Part shown: one piece after another, positions 34,001-47,300 of the stretch
How the letters are laid out: the number at the start of each line of letters is the position of its first letter
Position numbering within the stretch: position 1 is the stretch's first letter
Assembly (NCBI GenBank): GCA_945643635.1
Contig: CALZFC010000015.1
Location: forward strand, 2,113,501 to 2,177,500
Direction: 5' to 3'
DNA from: Allodiplogaster sudhausi
Lineage: Eukaryota; Nematoda; Chromadorea; Rhabditida; Diplogasteridae
DNA length: 64,000 bases
Position numbers and translations under genes: made by a program
Notes under the pieces: model-generated
Databases searched by the model: none
Seen by the model: only the letters and a program-made list of their open reading frames with translations
What the model was told of the DNA's origin: nothing

Positions 34001-36978
34001 TTATCTGCCGACAGCACCGAAGGCGGAGGAATGCGAGTTGCCGTAGTGGTGGATATGAGGCTGAGGCCGTTGATGAGGAGTGGGGATCAGCGCATATTGA
34101 GCCATGATCGGGATGTGGTCCGAAGGCACGTGCGGGTGCGGGAAGCCGATGATCTTGTGCTGCTAGAATGGACTCAACCTTCCGAGTGTCAATTATAAAT
34201 GTAATAATAAGTTAAGTGAACTAAATGAAGGAGCTGAAGTGCATTCCTCCCACAAAGAGAAGAGGGAAGAGAATGACTGACCTGAACCCAGTTCATGTCA
34301 AAGGGGCCCAGTACTCCGAGACGAGCCAATGACTGCGGGGAAGAGAAGATGTAGTCTATCATCCCCTTGAAGTCCAGCCTGCAATACAGAGTACTATTTT
34401 TTAATATTGATCACGTTTAGTATGGAAAAAATGAAGGAAAGACCATAGATGATACATGGATTTTAAGATGACCTTAAAAGTCTACAATTAAAGGAATGAT
34501 GACTAACGTGAAGTTGGTGAATGGCACGACAGAGACATCGAGTGCAGAGTCGAGGCGGAGGGAGTGCGTGTAATTGGCACCGTCACTTGAAGAAGAGAAC
34601 TTGTCCAGAGCAGAGTCATCCTTGAACCCTTTCAGATCCGGGTGAGTCCGAGACACGGCGCCCTTCGAGAGAAACTCGAACACTCCTGAAAGTGTCATTA
34701 CTTCATTTCCTTTTATACTCTATTCCCACATTTATCATTGCAGGCAACTAAAGAGTCCCACGTGTGATTTATGAATCAACACGTATCTCTCCTCCAAATC
34801 CTTTTGGCAATGTCTAGCCAAACCCTATGCGCGGATTATTTGAACAAGGTTCACAAATGGACAAACATAATAAAAAAGATTGTGTATTAACTGGCTGAGC
34901 AAAGGCCAGTGCTTCTTCCATTGTATTTCTTGCAGCCCAAAGTAAGAGGATTACTACAAGTCCGCTACGAATGCGTCTTCGCTTGTTATTCATGCAGAGC
35001 AGTCCGAAAATAGAGCAAGCAATTCACTGACGCCATCCATTCTCTCTCTCTTCAAATCGGAGTTGTCCTGTTCATCCGCCACTTTTCCTCTTCATCAACT
35101 TCCCCGAATCACCGTCAACAACCGGGAGGACCCCATTTTGTATTGCAGAGCCATGTTTTGCTAGCCAAAGAATACAAAAGCTGCAGCGATCATGATCCTA
35201 ACTCTCGTAGAAACAACTTTCCTTCAGCATTTCTCTATCCTCCTCTTGCAGTCAGTTTCCCTTGTCAGCATACTCTTTCTCTCTGCCTTTCTCTCTTTCT
35301 CTGTTTTTATACTCTCTATTTCCCTCTCCCCTCTCCACCCTCCCTCTTAACTGACCAGAGTCAGGTAGGGAATTGAGATCGCCGCATATGAGCACTGGCG
35401 TCTGGTGCGCAGCAATCCGGAATTGCTCAGCAACCTGAAAAGAGAACGTAAGAGTAAGAGAAAGAGAGAAGAAAATAATACAATGGAAAAGAAGAAGAGA
35501 AACAAGATGGGAACAGGCAACACGAGGAACGTAGTAGCAGCTTGACAGGCTTTCCCTTCTTCTACTCTTCTCATACTTTCACTCTTCAACCTTTGAGTCT
35601 TAAAACAGACGACAGATTGTGCGTATGACGGGGGGAGTGAGAGAACGTTTGCAAATGAGAGCAATGAGGTGGCGAGACGCTAATTTTTGCTCAGTAAGCG
35701 GGCGCGTAATGAATGCGGAACTTGCAGTTGCTGCGGGGAACAGACATCACTATGCAAATGAGAGACCAAATGAGCAGAAATTAAGCGAGAACGGCGTGTA
35801 AAGCGGAAGAAGTGACAAGAGCAGAGCAATCTCTGGGGAGGGGGACTGACACTCTCGACGAGTTTCCACAACTCGGTGGCCAGCATCATAGATTGGACGA
35901 GTTTGACATCGCAGAACTCCGGGTCCCAGTGGAAGTGCGTGGTGCACACGATGAGGGGGTGGCCCACGACGTTGTCTGCCGCGGGCATCGACACTCGACC
36001 AGGGTCTGCAAGGATCATTATCTCTTCTCATCACTAGGAAAGAGAAAAAACTCACGGTTGGCATAGACGGCCTCCTTGACCTTCAAGACAGCGCAGAGTG
36101 CAATGTTGTCCTTTGGCATGACCCGGTTGAGCATGTGCTCTGATTGCTGCGCCTTCTTTATTGCCACCTGTAGAAGGACCATTCTGTTTATCCCTTCAGA
36201 AACAGAAAAAATTTTCAGTCAATTCCTATTATTACTAATCCAATTACATAGATCCCATTCAGTCACAATAACAAAGGCCGGCAAAACAAAGTAGTACAAT
36301 TGTGCTCTGTTCATTTGTGAAATGTTAGCATTCCCCGGTAATAATAACTACGAATTCAGAATTATGCAATCGCCACGTCCTTTATTTGATTTGTAATCCC
36401 TCAAGAGAGGAGAAGAGAGAGAGAGAGAGAGAAAGAAACGGAAAGGAAGACAGATGGAAACGTAGGAACCTGCGTGAATTCGAAGAGATGTTCCCGTTCG
36501 ATCTCGAATCTAAAAATAGAAGTAGTTCCCCCATGTTCTGGCTGAATAATGTGGACAGAGTACACACAACTCACGCATGCCGTGTTCAGCATTAGAATGC
36601 GCTGGGGAGCCATACTAATGACAATTGCACGTACAACGGAAAAGACTCCTTTTTACATTTCTATTCCCCTTTTCTACTACTTATTCCTCCTTCATAATGT
36701 TTGCTTAATTTCTTACACCGTCATTGTGAGGCCTTATTCTCATCGAAGCAATGAAAACCTTTCCTATGCACAACTATTTGGATGTCGGTTGAAAAGTACA
36801 AACCGAAATAAACAACGATTCCTTGATTCTGTTTGTTTAAAAGTCCCGGCTAGAAGCAAGCATCTCTGCATCTCTCTCCTCTCTTATGTCTTCACTCTCT
36901 CTCGTCATCTTACAATGCACTTTCTGTGCTCCAATGTCAGGCCAATAACAATACAACATATCGGAGAGAGAGAGAGAG

Positions 36979-37037
<59 letters not shown>

Positions 37038-39725
37038 TTCCCAAGAGAGTGGCAGCCACTGGCAGATTCAGTCGTCAAAAGCAAAGAGAAAGGGACACAC
37101 GATATTAGAAGACTTCCTTCAGCTAGCTCATTCTGAGCAAACATCATCAAAATCAACATTATTACACGAAGGAATCTACTAATGAAACATTGATCAAAAG
37201 AAGGGAAAAAAGTTAAATAATGAGTGGGCACAAAAACTGACTTGTCGCTTTTCCAGAAAATTGCGCATCCGTCGACATATTTGCGATCTTCCTCGTTCAT
37301 TGTTTTCGCTCGACTCTTGGGAGAGAAGATGGAAGAGTAGCCGAGTGCCTTCATCTCCGGCTGGAACAGCAGTTTGTACTGCTCCGTCCCGACCTCCTGC
37401 AACGAAACAAAAACATGCTTATTCCAGGCCTTTTCAGGGCGTAAATCATATGAGCTGTATGATGAGTGTCAGTCCATCGTAGTTATTATTCTGTGGAATG
37501 GAATGCATTACTGCCTCTGCCTATTGCAGCGATAGTCGTGCTCCGAAGTTGGCAAGAACATCCCTTGTCTGTTTCCCTTGGCATAAGGAGCGGTGAATGT
37601 GTAAGAGTTGTGCCAAGAATAGAAGAGAAACGCGCTCCAAGTGAGGGCAAGGCAAGGCGAGGCTTCGCGAGATCAATAATAAGCTCTCGTCTTTCTGCTT
37701 TCTTCCTCTTTCCACTCCCACCCAAGATGCGCCTCTCAGATATGATCATTCGTCTAGGCCAGCTGCATTTCGAAGCGGAAGAGGATGAGAGAATGGAATT
37801 GAAGAAGAGAACTCGCAACAAATTCAGTGTTGCAAAAACGCATCGGAAATATATAATTGAATCGAGCAAAAAATTGGAATGCCCGTACACCAACTCAAAA
37901 TTCCATGAGATTTGAACCTGCAGAGTGATGATATCAGCTTCGTAGTTGCGAATCTCTTTGAGAATGGACTGCTTGCGGTATTCCCAGTTGAGAGACCAGC
38001 TGGGGCAATACGAGTAGATCGAAGTAGTCGCATACGTGTCGCACAGCACGTTGTAGCACAACACCGTGAATGTTGCTGAATATATTCATTACTCTTCTGA
38101 TATCTGTGCACCGCAGCTCTTTCAAAACTACTGTAAAGAATCGCTTCACTTTGAATAAACGTTATTTACAGCATTTACTGTACTGAATGTGATGTTTATT
38201 GTAACTTTAATCGTGTTTTTACCAACAAAGAGCTGACTTTGTTCAGCATTAAGCAACTATCAAATTAATTGGCTCACACTTCACTTAAAATGAAGAGTGA
38301 ATATTATCGGTCAGGTGGGCGGTTAACTGATGGGGGGTCAAATCAGGCTGGCTCGCTTTTTCTTTGCTCTCTCTCTCTCTCTCTTCCCTATTCCCTTTTC
38401 AGCGTGCACACAACGTTGCAATATATAACTCGTTTCTGCTCACTCGGAAAGGCAAAAGCAGATGACACTAGACAAAATCCAGCCTCTCTGACAGTTTTAG
38501 GCTGTGACCCCTTCACCTTTCTGTCTGTCTCTCTCTCCCCTTCCTCTCCCACGAACTGTCTCTCTCCCCTCCGCTCACGCTCATTATCTCTACCCTCCTC
38601 TCATTCTCTCTCACTCTCGCTGATTCCCTTTATAACTCTGCCAACATGTCCATGTTCCATCTCAGTTCTCACTTCGATTATTCAATCCCCCTCAAATGGG
38701 TTTGTTCATCCACTCTTGGCTCTCTCAAACATGGTGGCTTCATTAGCCTTCCCCTTTTTCTCTAGACTCTCTCTGAACGGTGTGCTCTCTTCTCTTCCTT
38801 CGATGCTCAGGCTGACCAATTGGACGTTCCGGGTCGGCGTGCCGTATCATGACCCATGTTCGATCCGGTGGAGGCACCGTGTTGACTGCAAAGAGAAAGT
38901 GAATAAGAAAGCAGACGAGAATAGGCAGAGAGAGAGAGAGAGAGAGAACGAGAGAAGCAGAGTGAGTAAGAGTGGGGGGACAGCTTGAGAGAAAGCTTGA
39001 ATGAATGAGCGAGCGAATCAATGAATGTATTATGAGTTTGTATAGAAGAAAAATGAGACTAGACATTGCAAGACGAAAAGATGAATACAGTGAACATAAA
39101 GAAATAAATGTGGAGTATAATTGTAAGAGCTAGATTTCTTGGTCTCTGGAACACTTGTAACCCAAAGCTAAAGACACGAAAAATGAGACAAGATGTGATC
39201 AGTGCTGAAAAAGCTTCGACTCTCAACTTCGGACTGGTGGGTTACAGAAAATCGGTGCATCCGGCATGGGCTGGAGGGGTTAAACGAATAGAATAACGCG
39301 TTGTCCTAGAGGTTCAACACTGTGCATGCATCGAACTTTTAATGCACTAGATGCGATAAAATCCATAGATATAACCATTTTCATTAACAGTAGCTTCAGT
39401 GTTCCACTTCGTTGGTTCGATGTCTCGCATGATTCAAAAATGTTCTGTAATGCTTGAAACAAGACCATCTCTAAAATTATATCCGTGTCCGCATACTATA
39501 TATTAACTCATTTCACAGTATGGCCGATTGGGCCCAACAATGAAATCTACTCCTTTTGATTCATTCTTTGCTCTGTCAGCAGACACAGCATAAGCTGCCC
39601 CCTCCTATGCTTTGTGTGGTGTTTCTTCTCATGTCGGCATTAAGATTTCAATGCAGGATGAGTCGGGTTGAAGTTGAGGAGAGCAGTGAACAGGAAGTGT
39701 GTATGTTGTGTAGCGAAAGAGAGAA

Positions 39726-39767
<42 letters not shown>

Positions 39768-41285
39768 ATTGCATTGGTATGGGAATAGTAGCATAGAGAG
39801 GCGAGAGTGCATGGAACGAATGAATGCAGAGTGAAGATCGGTGAACACATGTAGAGGTAGATTACAGAGTGAAGGGAAAGTGGAGGCGGGAGGAGATGGA
39901 AACCAGAGCGCTTAAGATGCTTTCGTGTCTGGCTGGCAAGACTTGCGATGTCGGAGGATTGGGAAGGAGGGGGGAGGGCAGGGAGTGGGTATAGGGATGG
40001 ATGATGAGAGACATGAGGAGAGGAGAGGGCAGAAGAGAGAAGAAAGGAGAGGAGAGAAGAAGGGAGTGAAGAGAAGAAAGGAGAGGAGAGAAGAAGGGAG
40101 AGAAGAGAAGAAAGGAGAGGAGAGAAGAAGGGAGAGAAGAGAAGAGAGGAGAGGAGAGAAGAAGGAGAGAAGAGAAGAAAGGAGAGGAGAGAAGAAGGGA
40201 GAGAAGAGAAGAAAGGAGAGGAGAGAAGAAGGAGAGAAGAGAAGAAAGGAGAGGAGAGAGTGTGCCACGTTGGACCACCCCAGGCACTGGGTACACGAGG
40301 CAGTTAATGGTGACCACTGATTTATGTCTCTACAATGAAACAACGCGTTATTTGTCGTTCAAGACGCGCGGCAGCTGGAAGAAGAAGAAGAAGGAACAGA
40401 GCTACTTCTTATTCGTAGTTCACACGCTGTCCATCTCTTTCTTGGACAGAGAGCAAGGAGGAAACAAAGACAAAGCAGTCAGTCACCAGCCATAGAACAT
40501 CAGCGTCTGGGGCACCACAATTGTTACAGCTTGAAATTGGCTTACAGTAAGATGCTAATTTTAAACTACTTATGAGATTTAGCTGTCCCTACATCAGTTA
40601 GGTCCAAAACTCAATAGCTCTTCCTGTTGATATCCTAAAAGCCGCCCTACGTTCAACGCTCAGAATGTACTTACCTGAACTATACAAGTGCAACGAAATA
40701 GTACAAAACGACGAAATACCTTTTTTTGCAGATGCTTCGGCAATGTCATGGAAACACCTAACGCCACAGTACCCATTCTTCATCTCCTAAGCCTCTTCTC
40801 CACGTGGTTTTGCACAAGATTTCCACTCAAGCGGATAAACACCCCATGTCTCATGCAAAAATTGCAGGTACTCTTTGCTCGTGCATTTTAATATCTCATC
40901 ACTGCAGAACCAGTCGACGCTGATCTCTATCGTTAGAAGTAAAGTACATACGTACTGGAACATGCCCTGTCAAAGGGCAGAGAACTAAACAAGAGGCCAG
41001 CTATGACGATACTGATTGTGAAGAGAGGATGTGGGAGAGAGAGAGAGAGGAGAAAGAAAGAGAGAAGAGAGAGATGAAGCGTAAAAGGTAGGGTCTGTGA
41101 AGGAGGCATACCGACCGTTGGCCTTTTCTGACCCTTGGTGCCGCGGCGCCCCTTGCACGATAGGCGACATCAAAGGATCGTGAGAGAGGGGAGAAAGAGA
41201 GAGAGAGAGGTTAGACTGCATGCATGCACATGTGCGCGCAGCCGTTAGACTCTCTTGGAAAAAAAGAGAAAGGAAAGAGAGAGAG

Positions 41286-41316
<31 letters not shown>

Positions 41317-44300
41317 TTTTACTTCAGCGCGCCGAGCACCGACTGGCAGCAGCAACAGTCCTTCCCAGACACAAAGCGTCTTTGTCCCTTCCCCCCTTTT
41401 AGTCTCATCCGCGATTCCAGTAGTCCCTTTACTATGACTGACCCTCTCAGCGTAGTCAGCCGATCTCGCCAGTGAGTTCAATCAATTAGGTGACCATTCA
41501 TTGGTCTCTCCAATAGAAAAAAAGGAATAAGGATGACGGAGAGAAAGGGGGAAGAAACTGAGAGTGAAAGGACAGAGGAGAGAGAAATCTCTATAGGAAA
41601 AAGGAAAGACGAAAGAGAGCTCAAGTCATCAAGGTCGTATTTCGGTCAGCAGGTCAGCAGCCGTCCATTTCAAATTATCTCAGTCAGCGACTGGAAGAAG
41701 AAAGAGGGAAAGCGAGGAAAAAGTGAAAGACAGCAGGAAAAAAAGAGCACAAGAGAAACAGAGAATAATCTATCAACATTTTCCTGTCATCTTCTACTTC
41801 TCCTTCTGTTGCATCTGCGACTTCATTCGCCCATTGGCCCCCATTCTCACGTGTGTGTCTCATGCCTGGTTATTGGTGCGGAGTGATGAGGCGAGAGAGA
41901 GAGAGAGACAGACAGAGAGAGAGAGAGGAGGGCAAAGAACGTGAGAGAGAACATGTGTAAGCATGGACGAAGAGGAGGGAGGTGACTGATGAAATGACCC
42001 ACGCCGTTTGCGTCTTGTCCTCGTGCCCATGCATAACGGACGGCTTTCTCCTTCGCCTCCCTCTTCTTTCTTTCTCTGCTCTTCCCCTTCTACGATCTCA
42101 CTATGTCATACATTGACAGGTGACAGCCTTAATCTCTCGTGTTCCCATGTCTCCTCTTCTTGTTATCATACAAGAGAGCAAAGAATGCTAATTCTGGTTG
42201 AATCCCTGGCAAAACCTCATAAGAATGAAGGGCAGCTTAAGGCTTCCTCCTTGCTAATTCGCTTGCTGCCAATGCTAGTTCAGTGGAAGTGAGCAAATAA
42301 AAAATATAGAAACTTGCAGGCGTCGGCACTTTGCATCGGGAAAAAATTGCTGAATTTACATTGAATATTCCAAGTATGGAATAGGGAGAAGGCATCCCCC
42401 TCTTTTCCACTCTCTTTGTCAGCTGTAAAGCCATCGAAATGGCAGATGCGATCGAGCAAAATGTGTGAGGGTCAAGACGAAGAGAGAGAGAGAAGGATGC
42501 TGAGAGAGAGACCATAATAGGCAGTGAAGAATAAAGATGCAGATATGCATTTGTGCTAGAGAAAAATTTGCTCAAGATGTCAGCTGGTCGTTGACTCGAT
42601 TGCTGTGGTGACCTCGCTAGAAATGTTGTGAGAGATGGACGGAGGAAGTAGCAAGCAGGGAGCCGCCGAAGACGGCATCCCCCATCCGTCCCACTCCTCC
42701 ACACCCTCCCAGACTGCAACCAGTTGAGGGGGACACGACCATTTCTACACTAGCATAATAAGAAAGTGTTGGGGAGGAAAAGAGACTCGAGAAGGGTTGT
42801 CGAGGAGAGTGGGAGCCTCCCGAGGGAAAGCAGCCTTGCCAAGGAAGAGAGAGAGCGAGAGAGAGAGAGACAGAGAGAGAGAAAGAGAGAGTGAATCCTT
42901 CACTCTCCGCCATTCAAGATGAAATGGAGAATGAAAATAGAGGAAGCAGTGAGCTGTCATGAGAGTTGTGAAGAAGGACTCTGATGCCCCTCTCATTCTC
43001 CCGAAAGTGAAGACGAACAGCAGGAAAGGCCTTGCAAAAGGCAGCATGAGCCTTTTTTCACAAGGGGAATAAAAGAGGAGAGCACGGAAATGAGGATAAG
43101 GCTAGGAAATGGGCTGATATAAACTGATTGTGAAAGGAGAAGGAACAGATGAGTTAAAGCCAGAGCAAGCTGCAACAGTTGAACTCCTAGTCCTCGATAA
43201 AGATAGAATTACTTGATGAAGTCTGTTGGAAATGGTAGAGGCACTAATGCAGAAAGTGTGCTTGGCTGGAACACATAGGCAAAAAACATTGGCGTGGGAA
43301 CAATGTTTTGTTTTGTTTTAAATAGGAAGGACTGGACAGGACTAGGCAAGAGAGAGAGAAACAAAACACCCAGAAGAGAGAAGTTCCCATGTTAGATTTG
43401 GAGCAGCCAAGTCTGCGTGGCGAGACTGGCTGCTCCAAATCAAATTTGCACACCAAAATTATCAGCAAGAGTAAAGGCGTAATGACAGCAGACTGAATGA
43501 AAGTAACGGGATTATGATGGTACAGGAAGTAATGCCAGCTGGAACAGATTGAAGTGGAAGGTCTAGGAAACGAGAAGCAGGGTCTGAGACAGAGGAAGAA
43601 GTAAAGAATTGCCGGGGTCTTCCCATGTGAGTTCACTTGCACTCTAAGGGCGTGAAGAGAGGGGAGAAATGGCACGGGCTTTTCTCTCCTCTTTATTGTA
43701 GTCTACTCCTCCATTCAAAGTCGCTTTGTCGCAGATATTGTGCAGAACACTGGATCCGCTGCTAGCATTTCCATTCCTGCCATGTATTCCTTCTTTCTCC
43801 CTTCTTCTCTCTCTCTTTCATTTCTCGGCGATAGTTCGCACGGAGCCAGCACGAGACATCTGTTGATACGAAAGGAGTATCCCGGTCGTCAATGGTACGA
43901 GTCTCTCATCTCCCTGGCCATTCTTCACTTTCCACCACTCACCACAGTCTCTCCCGCCACCGACCGCGCCGTCACTTGCGTGTGCAAACACGCGACTGCA
44001 CCAGGCAATACATGGAATTCAACAAGCAGATGCTAAGAGAATCAGAGATACCAAAGATGGAGATATACCCACTGGTAGAAATAAAGGAAATGTAAAACTG
44101 TGTCGAGGGCGGCCGAGCAACATGATTGTGAGATGAAAGAGGCACGGAGAAGAAAAGATAGAGAGAGAGAGAAGCAGAGGGAGAGAGAGAGAAAGAGAGA
44201 GAGAGAGGCAGAGGGAGGGAGAGGAAGCTGGCGCGGCTGCCGGATGCGGGCAGTAAGCTCACTCGCTCACCTTGCTTCAAGCCCTTCAGAAAAGAGCTCT

Positions 44301-47300
44301 GGCCGGTTGTAAAGCATGAACAGATCTCGCAGAGGGAGAGAGTGTAAGTAGGCAAGCTAGCAAAGGCATGGAAGAGATGCGGAATATAAGGAGCGAAAGA
44401 GAAGACCAAGAAAAGCCTGCTTACCGTATTTATCCCTGTGACGCGTCCTGAACGATGAAGGAGAAGCAGCAAAGACGTCTAGGTTAGCATCAGAAGAAGA
44501 GGCAGAGAGAGAGGAACTCATCGGGGATGAGGAGGGGTCAGAGGAGATTGAAGTGGATGTGGAGAGGGAAGAGCAGGCCAGGCCATCTGCGAGACGACGC
44601 ATCTCATCCGTCTCCACCTCCAACTCCTCTCCTTCATAGTCAGTCGGAGATGGCGGCTGGTACTGATCACAGGGCGAGTAGTACGTGCAGCCAGTCCCCA
44701 CTGCCGGGTACACTGTCAGCTGGGGAGGAGTTCGGAAGAAGGAGATCAGAGTCGGATGGCCGAACTCGTTCAGTCCGCGTGTCACGAACAGCGGCTGCTG
44801 TTCAGAGGGCGGAGATGGCTGCCACAGAAGGGGGAGCTGCTCGGCGCCTCTGCGACGAGGCTTCAGAACAGAGTACGGCAGCCCGTTACCGTACTCACTC
44901 CCTTCGTCGTCGACACAGAGTCGGCCACCGCCAAGAGTTGTCAACTCGACAAAGTCTTGGCGAGCTGTGGCCACGAGAGGGCCGCTCCCGTTGCGGGCGG
45001 ACGCCCTCTTCTGCTGCAACTCGGCCCATCTCTTGGCACGACGCGCAAATCGCTTCCCTGTGCTGCCGCCCCTGACTGCTCCGTCAGAAAGCATTTTCTC
45101 GGATGCTGGCCACGGGCCACGAGCCCGAGGCTGATGACTGACGCAGCCGCTGCTTGTGGTAGATGAGTTGTCACTCATTTGAAGGGTTGGAGAGACGCGA
45201 GTTTATATCATAGCAAGGAGAAGTCGACGACGAGAAAGGAGAACCGAACTGAAGTCGATCACTGATTGCTGGTTGAGGACTGAAGAGAAAGGGAATAGAT
45301 GGACGATGGTGAAAGTGACGATGACACACACGCAATGGAGGAGATGACCGGGGGAGGGAGGAAAGCACGGAGACAAGAGAGAGCAGAGAAAGAGAGACAC
45401 GAGCAGAGGGAATGAGGAAAGCTCGGAGACAAGAGAGAGCAGAGAAAGAGAGACACGAGCAGAGGGAGGGAGGAAAGCACGGAGACAAGAGAGAGCAGAG
45501 AAAAAGAGACATGAGCAGATGGAGGGAGGAAAGCACGGAGACAAGGGAGAGCAGAGAAAGAGAGAGAGACGAGCAACGGGACGGCACTCACTCCTCCCTT
45601 TCTCTCCCTCTCTCCTTCTCTAGTCGTGTCTCCCTCTACGCTGCTGCTGCCATATGGGCGGGGCAGTACAACGAAGTCCCGCCCCTCCCTAATCCATCCT
45701 TCAACCTCGACGCTCTCGCCAGGTAGACACACAGACAGAATGCCATGAGAACACGCACAATCAAAGAAGACATATACTGCACTTTCGCAATCAGAAACAC
45801 TACGAAGTGGTTTGGACATCTCGTTAAAGAGTTATAGTTGAAAATGCTGAAAGACGTGGATGAAAGATGAGTACTCTCAATACTACTTGAATTGCATTAA
45901 ACTAGCTGGAGAATCATCTTATAAAGAAGAGATAGGATTTCGTGGGAGGAAAGCAAGAATAAGACAAGCAGAAGTGAGAGGACTTGAGTTATTGAATGCG
46001 GTGGGGAAAAAGATAAGCTTAGTCTTTACCATAATCCAAGCACATCTTTTGCTACCCATATCTTTTCCCATTTCAAATATACATCTTCCCTCGTCTCCTT
46101 CTTACAAAATGAGTAGATGCATCCGAGGTAGAGAAGAAACAAAGAGGCAACCACAGAGGAAGAATGAAAGAGGAGAAGAACGTGAGACCATCAGATGAAT
46201 AAAATGATGAAGAAAGGGAAAACGAAGAGCTAAGAAAACGAAGAAGGATGAAGAAAGTGAGAAAAGCCACCGCATCTGCAGACTTCTCAAATGTCATCCA
46301 TTCAATTCCATTTGCCCATTCCGTTTCCTTACCTCTGCTCTTCCAAAGTGAATTACAAGGATCTACCAATTCCCTTTTCATCAATCTTCCTTTCATGAAA
46401 GATGGAAAGAGAAAGAGTTTTGATGTGCAAGCATTCAAGTTGTTTGTGCACTTCCCTCGTCTAAATGATAAGAGATAAACAAGATGTTGAGATTGGCTGA
46501 CGCACACGTCGAAACAGCCGTCTGATAAGGAGGCCGAGTATCCCAAAGGCTTCAATAGCTTCGTCCCATGTAAAGGCAGACAGGTTTTCGGTCATGCTAA
46601 TCGGGATTCGGAAGCCGGTGAGTGGCAAACTGGGGAAGCTGTCAATCTCACTCCATGCGTAAGGAGAAAAAGAGCAAACTTCTATGTTTCTAATGCCTCA
46701 TTCCTTTTTGTGACAGATTCAAAGTGCATTGTGAGTTCTTTTTCTATGATGTAGTATTTTTGTCTCTTATACCCATCAAGACCTCATTGTTTATCACGTA
46801 GTGTCCAGAGATGGGACTAGAAAGGGCATGAGCCAGGTGAGATTGAAAGTCCGTGAGAGTCTGAAGTGTGTGAAAGTGAAAGAAGGAATCTCCAGAATAC
46901 CTGTTTCGCCTCTCAATCCCCTCACTCTCCTCAGCGCATGCTCTTACTGAACAACGACGTCAAGTTTTTGTACGTGTGCTTTCCCCTGTTCAAGGAAGGG
47001 CTCCCCGTCTTGACCCCTTTCCGGGCGTAAGAATAAAATGACACGGAGAAAGGAAAAGAAATTAACGAGGGAGAGAGGGTGAGAGAGAGAGGGAGGGCGA
47101 GGGAGGGCAAGGTAGAGAGAGAGGGAGAGAGAGAGGGCAAAGTCCCCGCAGGACACGGTTTCACTTCCTGTGTGTGGCCACCATTCATGAGACGGAACTG
47201 TCTCGTGAAATTATGAGGCCTAGAAGTGGAATTAGGCAGCTGAAGAGAAGCCGAAGTGGCTCCTCTGATCCTTTTCATCTTAATTCCTCTCATTCTCCTG

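Noticed and set aside
38269..38988. 239-codon + strand frame
   Set aside because: It starts at TTG, is Ser/Leu-rich from CT tracts, and runs antisense over ccr-4 exon 5 (38817-38885), whose minus-strand reading is clearly conserved.
44527..45166. Long + strand frames (182, 149 and 136 codons)
   Set aside because: Shadows of the GC-rich minus-strand alternative exon of ccr-4.
46500..47030. Protein-like frames on both strands in ccr-4 intron 4
   Set aside because: Three frames are open at once near 46500-46680 and a short + frame ends at 47028; no consistent exon chain or start could be built.
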